The notes beneath the pieces were generated by a model, which saw nothing but the letters and a program-made list of their open reading frames with translations, was not told the DNA's origin and did not search any database. From positions 1-64,000 of the forward strand of contig JADNRX010000244.1 in assembly GCA_015501595.1 (NCBI GenBank): a stretch of DNA of 64,000 nucleotides. The letters run 5' to 3'. This document shows positions 33,353 through 43,900 of this stretch, in pieces. This DNA comes from Hymenopellis radicata. Lineage: Eukaryota > Basidiomycota > Agaricomycetes > Agaricales > Physalacriaceae. Each line of letters opens with the position of its first letter. The first letter of the stretch is position 1. The position numbers and the translations under genes are program-made.

Positions 33353-35356
33353 ATGACTGCATCGCGATCGCGCCTTCCTCCTGGTCCTCCTCGATATCCA
33401 TTCATCGGCAACCTACGTTTCGTCATGGCGAACAAGTCCATACTGAGTGAGCGCGCTCTTAGAGGGGAGCTGCTGCACAACTGGGCTAAAGCTTACGGCG
33501 AGTTTGAATGGCTTCCATTTACTGGCGGCCCATTGACTGTATTTAGGCGACGTGATGTATCTTGAAGTCCTAGGACACAAGATACTCATCCTGGACTCTG
33601 TACGGGCCGCCAAAGACCTTCTCGATGACAAGAGTCTCAAGTATAGCGATCGACCGAGGGTGGCAATTCTTGATATGTGACCACATCGTCTCCAGTTACC
33701 AATAGTCGTTCCGGATCTGACTCACTGATAGGATAGGCTGGGAGAAAGTCCTCGGGATGCTTCCGTACGGGCCAGATCTGCACATAGAACGGGGGATGGT
33801 ACAGCGTTTTTCTCAGCCGGCAGGCTTGTGCAGAGTTCGAGTCTGTATACGCACGGGAGGCTCTCAAGCTAATTGGCGTGTTACTGAAAGGACCTGAAGA
33901 AGAACGTTACATGGCCTTGAAGCGGTTAGTCGTGGGTCGTCGTTGAAGCGATTCCGTTACTACAAAAGGTTCTTGCAGATACGTGGTTTCCGTGACTATG
34001 CGTGTCCTGTATGGACATGAACTTGGACCGTCAGATGACCATTTCGTATCGCTTGGACTTCTCGACGAGTTACTGGAGGTCATACAGCAGGCCGACTCAT
34101 TCGTCGCCGATTGCTTTCCTGGTTCGTAAGTATTCCCTTCTCCTCAGACGTTACAGTTACTTTACAGAACACGCGCAGTTGCCCGTCTACTCACAAGATT
34201 GTTTCCCAACTCGGCCTACGGAGAGGCATAGCTCGCGGAGCGCGCATCACGAAAAGCATGCTCAACGACCCGCTGAATGCCACCGGAAACTACACAGAAA
34301 CAAGAGGACCACCATCCTTTGTGGAAACATTTTTCTCCAATCCTGAATCACGATCAACGGAGGAATGGACCCAGCATGTCAAAAATGTTGCGGGTATAAG
34401 CTTCTGGGGGCTTGTGAGACGGTAGCTAATCCAAAGTTGTGATCGCGCTCGACTGCTCATGAAGTATTATAGGTTTCCGGAACACTCATTGCATTCGTTT
34501 TCGCTATGGTAGCACATCCCGAGATTCAGCGTAAAGCACAGGAGGAGATTGATCGCGTAGTCGGTCGCGAACGACTGCCACAGCTGAGTGATCGTCCGAG
34601 CTTACCTTACATCGAAGCTATCTTGCGCGAAACGCTGCGGTTTGTGTTTATCTAATATGCCATTATGAGAAATGTTGACCGCTGACTTCCAGGTGGCAAC
34701 CAGTTGCGCCAGTCGGTATGATCTCAGTCTCCTAAGTCTATCCACAGTGTCACCAACAAGGAGGTTAGGTGTTCCTCATGTATCAACGGAGGATGATATC
34801 TATCGCGGGATGCTCATTCCGAAGGGCGCTATGGTCATTGCCAATATCAAGTGTGTTCTCTTCCGGAATCACTGGAACATCCTAATACTGTCCTAGAGGA
34901 ATGACACTGGATGAAACTGTGTATCACGAACCGTATCGTTTTTGATCCAGAACGCTTCCTCTCAAAGGCCGATGGTGGCAGAGAAGAGCCATTCATCCAG
35001 CCGTATGGTTTCGCCGAAGGTGAGCATTACTACGCCACCGTCTGGCGGCGGCGGGGCAGCGGCGATGAACGTATTCCCGCAGGATATGTCCAGGTCGCTT
35101 CTTTGCGGACAGCAGCCTCTGGATCGCTGTTACAATGCTGTTGGCTACGTGCGAGCTGCGGTGCGCTGTCAATGAAGACGGGGAAGAAATGATTCCCGAT
35201 ATTGGGTTTACTCACAGTGTTGCTGTGTACGTAGAGGTTCCCTGAATTTGTACTTGCGCTCACAGTGATTATGACAGTACTTTGAAGCCTTTCCCCTTCT
35301 CGGTGTCACCTCGGACAGCAAATATCCTCGAACTAGTAGACCAGGTGGAAAAATAG
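33353..35356 (+). pseudogene. Cytochrome P450 pseudogene
   Basis: CYP family remnants in order: SRLPPGPPRYPFIGNL (proline hinge), [97 protein letters not shown] (ExxR helix), WQPVAPVG, DDIYRGMLIPKG, and KPFPFSVSPRTANI near the end. Faults: no start codon for the membrane anchor (TIVALLCLF follows the hairpin directly), a frame break at the YGEF/GDVMY junction, further breaks near 33,810 and at the T run at 34,941, and loss of the heme Cys (RI-PAGY where RICPGRY is expected, near 35,070). It cannot bind heme normally. Confidence 0.85.
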
Positions 35357-35603
35357 TAAGAGAATACTATACGACATATTATCGGTTGTAGAATGTCACT
35401 CCAAAGGAGGTTGACTCATTGGGTTGACTCAAACAATATTCGCAGTGATATCAACGTATGGCCTCTCAATCTTCTTCTGTACTCGTCGTTTGCTCCAGAT
35501 CCTTCGCTCCTCACATATTCACATCTCGTCTTACTACCGAATCATACTTCCCATCCTCGATATTCAAGCTGACCATGATCCCGTGGCGGCAGATATGCCT
35601 GCA
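35357..35603. other. Short intergenic before right arm
   Basis: Nothing recognised between the P450 remnant and the inner edge of the right arm. Confidence 0.35.
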
Positions 35604-36571
35604 TGATCTCCTTTGTTCACCACCATCACCACTTCCAATGACGAAACTCGGTATTTTCGGATCTACTTCTTTCTCCCTTCTTAATTGTTTCAACACTCAT
35701 GGCTAAATGTTCGCTCTCTCTGGATGACACCCTCAGGACTCTGGTCAAGTTGACCACGACGAACGGTGTGCATTCGCACATCTGGATGAGCATCTGGAGA
35801 ATGACTTGCATACCTGTCGTGTATTAATTCCCGCTGATACATTTCTTATTAATGTCCTCCTCGGCCTCCTGGAAGATTTGGACTCCACGACGCGGCCATC
35901 ATCAAATCTGTTCTCACCAATCCGAGCTATGTATCTTGCACGGACGAGATTTAGCAGTCTTTACCACCTCGCGAACGACCAGAACGAAAGTGTTCTGAAC
36001 GAAGAAATCGTAGCTTTAACCTGACATCAACCGCTCTTGGGATAAGGTCACCAGCGCGGCTTCTTGGAGGCGTACACCCAACCAGGGAATGTCATCAACG
36101 GGGAATGTCATCAACCTGGGCGAGCTTTAACGATACTTGACAGCTGGAGGAAAGCGGAGGCTTACGGCTGAAGCATCATCTGGTTTCTTTAGCGAATCTC
36201 TCGGAGGCTGCGGCGACCACAGAAAGACTTGATCTTTGGAAATCGACGACTCCTTTCCGCGTTCTTGAAAGCATTTATATCATATTCGGAGAGGTCAAGT
36301 ATCCTCCCGCATTGCTAAACGCACGTCAAGCAACATGTATCGAGGGACACTGCGTTCATCAAGCATACAACGTCTCAGGGGTCTGTTCTTTCTAGCACCA
36401 TACAGCACCCGTTAGCTCCTCAATTCAGACAGAACATATCGCGAAGGAATAGATATCCGTTGCTACGGAGATGATAGTCAGATGAGTGGTATCATCTGTT
36501 CAACGGTCACCGACGTATATGACATTCGAAGCAAGGAGAACATACTAGACTGTATGATACAGATCCGGCCT
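35604..36571. other. Inner right arm, no supported gene
   Basis: The counterpart of 6,749-7,710. A plus-strand frame from 35,698 (MAKCSLSLDDTLRTLVK) mirrors the one in the left arm, with differing downstream codons. I see no full gene. Confidence 0.35.
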
Positions 36572-37675
36572 TTACAGCTTCGGCCCTGGTTTCTTCAAGG
36601 CCTCAAATCGAGGTGCTCTTTTCTCCATCATTGCGGTACGAATTTCCGCCAAGTCCTGAGTTGTTGTTGTTGTTGTTACACAGCCAATTGGCCCACAGGA
36701 CCGGCTGGTCGCAAGAGGTGCGCACGCGATAACATCGTGAGATATCACCCGTACGTCTCTTGCGCTCTCTACCATTCCAGGAAGCCGAGCTCACCGTACG
36801 CCGACGGCGGTAGAACTTCAAGGGCCGGCAGGAGCATCCAAGGAGATAGGAAGTTCAAACGAGAGGAAGAGCTCGGCTTATTCGGCATACTTTCGTCGAC
36901 CCGCAATCGCCGCCAAACTGTACAGGAGCAGCCACCGAAAAATTTATGGTCCCCGAAAACAGACAGGATGCAGGATAGAGAGAGGAAATAGAACATCGTC
37001 GTTCTTACAAGCTCGGGGCGTGGTTTGTTGCACAAAATCAGCATACATTTTCGGCTTGCCTATCAAATTTCTGTTCGGGTAACGGCAAGACAAGCACACG
37101 CCTATCGCGCTCGGGTCGTGGCTATCAAACTGAACGTAGCATACGCCTATCGAGCTCGGGTCGTAGCTTTCAACGTCCTCAAAACAGGAGACCATTGTAG
37201 TCTGACCAAAGGACAAAAAATGCTTGTGCCTATCGAGCTCGGGTCACAGCAGAACGTAGCACACGCCTATCGAGCTCGGGTCGTGGCCTTCAACGCGCAA
37301 AGAAATGCAGGTAAGGCAAAGGTGGCATAAATGGTGGTCGATGGTGGGGTGCTGATGGGTGGGTGGTAAAAGGTCGAGTGATCGTTGAGATCGGCATGGA
37401 TGGGGCAAGAGGTCGACGGATCAACTCACGTTCGTTTGCAGAGCAGCCGAGTTCCAAATCGCAGCGTAGTCCAAGCTTTGCGCGATACTAAGGGAGAACG
37501 ACTTCAAGATGAGGTCGCTCACCTATGATCAATGCCATGCTTTCTATCAAATGTGATAAATATTCATCAGACCAAGAGGGCTGAATATTGAGATATACCG
37601 TGCTAGCTCGACGTGATAAACATGAGAAGAGGGTTCCGAGACAATCAACCAATTAGTCGAGAATTCTGAAGCCAT
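36572..37675 (-). pseudogene. Hydratase/isomerase remnant, right arm
   Basis: The counterpart of 5,584-6,748. Exon 1 (MASEFSTNWLIVSEPSS) is intact from 37,675. Then the segment matching left-arm 5,719-6,481 is missing (763 bases, the catalytic core). Next come the exon SIAQ.. to ALQTN and, after a 714-base element, DLAEIRTAMMEKRAPRFEAL ending PKL. It cannot encode an active enzyme. Its intron donor at 37,521 is GT, whereas the left copy has GC. Confidence 0.9.
36662..37375 (+). mobile_element. TTG-repeat/GGT-ended element, copy 2
   Basis: This 714-base insertion is absent from the left arm, where the flanks are joined (6,650-6,672). GAGT at 36,658-36,661 and 37,376-37,379 is a likely 4-bp target duplication. 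Inside are four copies of a repeat with core CTATCGAGCTCGGGTCG at about 37,103, 37,146, 37,229 and 37,268; copy 1 at 18,559 has two. No protein is encoded. It sits in the last intron of the hydratase remnant. Confidence 0.88.
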
Positions 37676-37994
37676 TTGAACTTTGAAGTTGGGGAGAAGA
37701 AGGGACTCCGGAGCGGCAATCGGGTAACATACATCCGGTTGCCGATTACTTACTTGAAACGGTTGGTCGGGTGCTCTGCAACGTGTGGCTGAGCACACAC
37801 GTTGTGCAGAACCGGGAGGTTGTACTAACAATCACCTGGATGCCATTCTTCTTCTTCATCAGTGAAATACTAGCTGATCGAGTCTGCTGATCGCGCTAAC
37901 CCCGCAACCGCCACGGACTTCAATGTGGCGGTTATGGCTGACAAGCGCCCTAGAACCGCCATTCACTCTGCCCCTTTACGTTTGTACGCATTCG

Positions 37995-38003
37995 TATATA
38001 AAT
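37995..38003 (+). promoter_or_regulatory. TATA box of right alcohol oxidase
   Basis: TATATAAAT lies 49 bases before the ATG at 38,052. It is conserved with the left copy. Confidence 0.6.
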
Positions 38004-38051
38004 GACCAGTCGTCGAAGGTTATTTGGCAGTTACTGACTTGATCTGCGACC

Positions 38052-40682
38052 ATGGCGGACACATACGATATCATCTTCGCTGGCGGTCAGTAAATTCTTG
38101 TCTGGTCATCTCACAAACGGCTCACTGTATATTTCCAGGAGGTACCTCGGCCTGTGTGACAGCAGGACGTCTGGCCGAACTATCACCATCGCTCAGAATA
38201 CTGGTTCGTGGTTGTGCTACGTCGATCGTGTGAATTGAACTTGACTACGAAGCTATAGATTATTGAACCTGGTCCTCACACCGAGAACGTCGACGTTCAT
38301 GTACAACCGGCACGGTTTCTGACGAATCTTGCATCGGAAACCACGTTTTTGCGTTATAGTTCCGAGCCCAGCGACGCAGTAGGCGGTCGAAAGATTGTCG
38401 TCCCCACCGGGAAATGCGTCGCTGGTGGCTCCGGGGTAAACTGTACTGCTCTTCCTCCCTCCCTTTGAACTAGTATTCACGCGTCTTGATTAGTTATGAT
38501 GTACACGAGGGCCTCTGCGTCTGACTACGACGACTGGGAGAAGTTAGGTAACCCAGGATGGGGTTCCAAGGACTTGATTCCTCTGGCCTGCAAGGTTTGT
38601 GAACCTATACGATACTTCGTGCTCGACTGAGCTTGTTTGTTTCTAGTTGGAATCATACGAGCCCTTCGGTGACGAGGACATGTCGACCCACGGTTCGTCT
38701 GGTCCCATACAAGTTTCTCCCGGCGGGCACAGGACGGACGTCGGCGAACAGTTCCTCGAAATGGCCGCCAAGTACGACCACAATCGATCCTTTGCCAAAG
38801 ACGTCAACGATTTCCGCACCTGTGACTCATATGGGGTATGTTTCTTACATCTCTATTTGAGCATTTTTCTGAGAAATTATCGCAGCGTTGGGCGAAGTGA
38901 GCGCAATCAGATATCGCGTTACCTGGATTCTGACGCTCCGTAGATACATGGGCCATCAAAGTGGAAGGCGATCAGACGCGGCGCATTTTTACATCTATAA
39001 CAAACGTCAGAATGCCAATCTGGTCATCCTCACTGGTAAGCGGGTCAAGCGGGTCATCTTCGAAGGCAACACCGCATGTGGTGTGGAGTGTGTTGATGAT
39101 GGAGGGAGCAGTGCTCAAGTGTCGGTGTTCAAGGCCGTGCGTCTTGTCGTCCTCTCGGCAGGTGCTTTTGGCTCCCCGACTATCCTCGAACGGTACATCA
39201 TTTCCGTCTCACTCAAGAAGTTAGAGATCTGACCACTCCACACTGTTGGCAGGTCTGGTATCGGCGCCAAGAACATTCTAGGTGAATGCAAGATCCCTCA
39301 AGTCGTCGATCTGCCCGGGGTTGGAGAAAACTACAATGGTACCTTTGTCTGCCTTCCTGCTATTATATTTGACGGACGACATTGTAGATCACAACCTCCA
39401 TGTACCCGCATACTTTGTCGACGAGAGTACGGACACAATGAACGATATCTTCGGAGGAATTGACAAGGAGGCTATAGCGAGTACGGCCTTTTTCGCTTTC
39501 CCACTGATGCCGTGGCTTATGATATGTCTTAGAACACGAAGCTCTTTGGAAAGAGGGTGGTAGAGGACTCATGGCTCAAAAGTAAGTTTCATAGTGTCTT
39601 TCCCCTAGGCATGCTTAACACTCTGCGCCGCTCAGTGGTATCGACGCCGGTATCAAAATCCGCCCCACGGCCCAAGAAGTCGCTAGCCTCGGATCGGATT
39701 TCCAGGATGTCTGGAACTCGTTCTACGCGCCCGCGCCCGATAAACCTCTGTTTTACATCGGACCTATTGCGGGGTGAGTTCTGCATGTATTCCTTTCCGC
39801 AAGGTAGTGACCGTTGCTTAATAGATACATCGGGAAACACCCGTCAAACCGAAGGCTTCTGCACATGCTCTGTTACGCTGTACGTGCTGGTCAATTGACC
39901 CTGCTATTTCACGGTTGAAATGACTTGTTGTCACTATCAGGAATACTTGAAGTCTATCGGACGCGTTCACATTGCGTCGGCCGACCCACATACGCCACCC
40001 TACTTTGATTGCGGTTATTTAACCCAGTGCGTCTGTTCTCGTCAGACGATTCCGTGACTGACCCGTGAACTTCTAGCAATTTTGATGTCATCGCCGCTAG
40101 GTGGGCGTATAAACGCCAACGAGAATACATTCGGAGGATGGCGTGCTACAAAGGAGACCATGCACCCGACCACCCCCAATTCCCCGCAGGCAGTCCGGCC
40201 GCTGCCGCCGAACTGTTGAAGCCAGTTGACCCCACCGCGCCGGATATTGTGTACTCCAAAGAAGATGATGAGGCGATTGACGCCTGGCACCGTCAGACCG
40301 GTATGTGCTTCAGCATCGGCTACTTACTTTTTCTGGGCTGACAAAACTGTAGTTGAAACAACGTGGCATTCGGTATGCTGCTCTCCCGAACACTTTGAAA
40401 CTTTGCGCTGAAATGTAATGTAGCTGGGAACGTGCGCTATGAAGCCGAGAGCCGCCTCTGGCGTTGTCGACCCGCGTCTGAATGTTCACGGCGTCAAGAA
40501 TCTCAAGGTTGCTGGTGAGTCGCTATTGCTCGTCAACGTACTCCGCACCTATTGATGTCTTGTTCAAAGATATGAGCATCGCCCCGCTCAATGTTTCGGC
40601 AAACACGTACAACACGGCATTGATCATTGGGGAGAAGGCGGCTCTCATTATCGCAGAGGATCTCGCGTTAGTGAAGGCTTGA
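38052..40682 (+). CDS. Alcohol (methanol) oxidase, GMC family, right copy
   Basis: A paralog of 2,538-5,163. Exon reading gives MADTYDIIFAGG joined to GTSACVTAGRLAEL, LIIEPGPHTENVDVHV, VPTGKCVAGGSGVN then FMMYTRASASDYDDWE, SGPIQVSPGGHRTD, SGRRSDAAHFYIYN, SAGAFGSPTILERSGIGAKN, and GVGENYNDHNLHVPAYF. A 52-base intron at 39,482 leads into KHEALWKEGGRGLMAQNG. Then follow DVWNSFYAPAPDKPLFYIG, TTWHSLGTCAMKPR (catalytic His) and DMSIAPLNVSANTYNTAL. It ends in VKA without PTS1. The GGSSAVN-type motif has G where the left copy has A. All GT-AG introns keep frame, so it looks functional. It is divergent from the ruined hydratase. Confidence 0.9.
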
Positions 40683-40956
40683 ACCCAACGTACAGTCTTT
40701 GCAAAGGTTGTAACTCAAATACACATAAGTTCGAAGCTGGTCTCAATGTACATGTAACATAGCAAGAGGAATGGAAAATAGCCGTATTTACGCCACAGGT
40801 CTCTTCTTGACTTTGAACTAGTAAGTATTGCGCGTGCAATGGGTTTTCCGAGGAAAACAAGATCGAATTGCAAACACGCCTCCATGTGCTACATAACCAC
40901 ACGTGGTCCGAAAGCCTAGGTTTCCTCCTCCCGTTCTCAATATCTATATAACGTCT

Positions 40957-43900
40957 GGCGGCAGAGGTGGTCTAGCGGTTACCTACTGCCATTGCCGATT
41001 GATGTGATGATTCGCGCTTTTTGGAGTTCGACTTGCTGTGTGTCGAAAGAGCTGTCATTATCGCGTCTCGCTCCCTCCGCTCGTGGGGTCGCTTGGAGCC
41101 TTTTGCAAGTCCTCTGCTGGCAGACTAGTAACTCATCGGTTGTGTGCTGCCGTTTAGGGGAGACTACAACAAAGCATTTTTGGCTCCCACTTGCAATTGG
41201 AATGCGTCTTCTTCTCAAGCGACCGGGAATAGTATGCCAGACAGCATCGACCCGGGCCTCGAACGCCGACTCGGAGCCCACACGTATTTGGGCTCTTCAT
41301 CCCGCGTTAAGAGGAGCAACGAGGAGAGGAGGAAAGGACACAGTTATCAGTTATCGCGCGGAAGTTCTTTTCTGGTCATAGGAACTTGTGCGTCAACGGA
41401 AACCGGGGGGGGGGGGGCAGGAAAGATGTGAGACCTGCACCCAAGGACGCGACGACCAGCTTTGGTTTTACTGCGGAACGACCCCGTGGCGGCAGAGGTG
41501 GTGCAGCGGTTGCTACCTATTGTCATATGTCCACGAGTATGAAGGCTAATTTTTTAGGTTCTGCTGCCGACTTGCCCAGGTGATCGTTCAAGCCAAGGAA
41601 GAGGGTGTGCCTACGCAGAAAACATTCCGTAGTCTCTTTGCTTGGCTTGGAGGACGTACTACCTCCTGCCATTCGTATGCTTAGGGTTGTTCCATTTTTT
41701 AGCCTGAGGTTTCGGCTGTCGAAAGACTCACTGACTTGCCAAGGTGACATTATCACCCCACTGACTCGTCAGTCCGTGAGCTCACGGAGAGATTGAGACC
41801 TTCAAAATGCAGCCGGGTTAACTGGGAGCCACGAGGAGGCTGGCGTGGGAAGGGGGAATTGTGGCGACGTTTCACGCGGCCGGCAGCAGCACGTGATCCC
41901 ATGTTTCGTCTTTCCATCCTCCCACCATCATCAGTCGTCTGGCTTGCTTTTGTTCAGCGAGAATAAAATGTATGACATTCTCGCAGCTCTCAGAAACAGG
42001 GATCTAAGTGCCAATCTATAGGCACCGACGTGAAACTGACGGTTAAGCGCTTCGTTACCGGGCTGCAAGACATCCAAGCCACAAGATATGATGTTCGTAT
42101 GTGTTTCCGTTTTAAGCTGTTAACTGAGAGGAATCCAACTAATTTTTTGCTTGCTGCGCGCAGGTTCATCTTCTCCCCCACGTCTACCCACCTACGCATG
42201 ACCTGAATCGGAAAAAGAGCGGCTCCCTCCGTTCGTGAGCCTTTTGCAAGTCCTCTGCTGACAGACTCTAGTAGTAACTCACCGGTTATTTGTTGCCTTT
42301 GCTGCTGTCCAATGCTCTTGTGATTCACTCGATTCCTAGGCTGGCCATGGCAGAGGTGGTGTAGCGGTTACCACGCCATACTTCGACCATGATCCTAGTC
42401 TTGCGGGCTTTGAGGACAAGGAGCCCAGATACTTTGTCCTGTCGTCAAGTGGCTGGTTGGTTTCCGTCAAGCTGCTGCATTCCATGGCGGCAGAGGTAGT
42501 GTAGCGGTTGCTATAACCTACTGCCATATACCAAGGAGTGTCGTATTTTTAAGGTTTCCGCTTCCTGTAGAACTGACTTGCCGAGGTGACATTATCGCGT
42601 CTCGTTCAGGAGGATGAGGTGTGGTCGAGTGGTCCACTAACACGGCACACGCTGAAATTCACTGGACCTCCCTCAAAATGCAGCCGGGTTGAGTCCTAGA
42701 AGGAGTTCAACTAGACTTACTCGCCTGTTCTAGGTACGCATGTCCTGAAACTGGACAGGTAGCGACTCGCATCTTCTTCTTGTAGGTTGAAGCCTTCTCT
42801 GCTAAGAGCCACATTGACGTAACGGTTACAAGTGTAGCTCATGAGAGAATGCTGCTTTCGGGCAATTTTTTTTTTTGCCTGGACACGAAATCGCAGCCGT
42901 GGCACGCGCGCATTTTCGCGAAAGTTTAAGTAATGGACGCCACCTCTGAGAACTCTTCCTTCGCTTTCATTAGAGCAATGCGTTGGAGGACTTTTTCCGG
43001 ATGCAAGTAACTTTGGGAGACGATTCGTGGCAAGGCATTGAAGAACGCTACATCGCGCGGTACATCGGACCGGGATTCCGTATGCTCTTTTCTTCTCATT
43101 GTCATTACAGTGGACCCGCTTGACAGGAGGAGGAAGGAGGAGAGCCGCAAATGCGTCAACCGTTGCCATTTCCCAGGGCGGGGTGAACTCGCCTCCTCTT
43201 AGGACCCTCCCCGTCTGTCTTGTGGATTGCGTACTGGAGGACGACGACCAGCTTTGGTTTTACTGCGGAACGACCCTGTGGCGGCAGAGGTGGCGCAGCG
43301 GTTACTACCTACTGCCATGCATTGGGAATGGCAAAGCGACTTCTTTATGTTCTGCTACCGACGTGCCGATAAAGAAGAGAGGATCAGATTGGGGAGTGTC
43401 TGGACGGAAGACACTCCCCGTAGTCTCTTTTCTTCTTGCGGGCTTGGAGGACAAGTTTCCAGATACTTTGCCCTGTTCGTCAAGCGACTACTTGGCGGCA
43501 GAGGTGGTGTAGTGGTTACTGCCATACGCTTGTTCCGAGACGATTCCATTTTTTAAGTTTCGGCTTCCTGTGGCCTCGCCTAGAACCGGGTTGACATTAT
43601 CGTTTGGAAGAAAAGGATGGCGCTGAGGTATGAGGAATATTATCCCCCTGTTAAAGCCTAACTCATCAATTGCGTAAATTCAGACCTCGAAACGCGGCCG
43701 ACTTGACCTAACGGTTAATAGGCATGTATACTCGTTTGTCATGTTTTTTTTTGCTTGGTGCCGATTCAACCCACCTCTTCTACGCACGACGAGGTGGCTC
43801 TCTCCGCTCGCATCTTCTTCTCGTCGCCTGGAGTCCTCTGCTGCAACGCTGTACTGTGCCACTAGAGCATGAGCGGTACATCGGACCGCGATTCCGTACT

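Larger units (their letters stand above)
35604..43656. repeat. Right arm of large inverted duplication
   Basis: The reverse complement of 1-7,710. The inner edge is at gatctcctttg (35,604). The outermost match, at about 43,560-43,656, corresponds to bases 1-80. It differs by the 714-base insertion at 36,662, the lack of the MITE at 1,806, the deletion in the hydratase gene, and about 0.95 kb of extra tRNA-like modules between about 42,560 and 43,550. Confidence 0.92.

Noticed and set aside
37100..37300. CRISPR-like array (four repeats at 37.1-37.3 kb)
   Set aside because: Only four imperfect repeats with uneven spacing inside a mobile element in a fungal genome; no cas genes.
39482..39533. 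Frame break in the right alcohol oxidase
   Set aside because: A 52-base GT-AG intron restores the frame (KHEALWKEGG).
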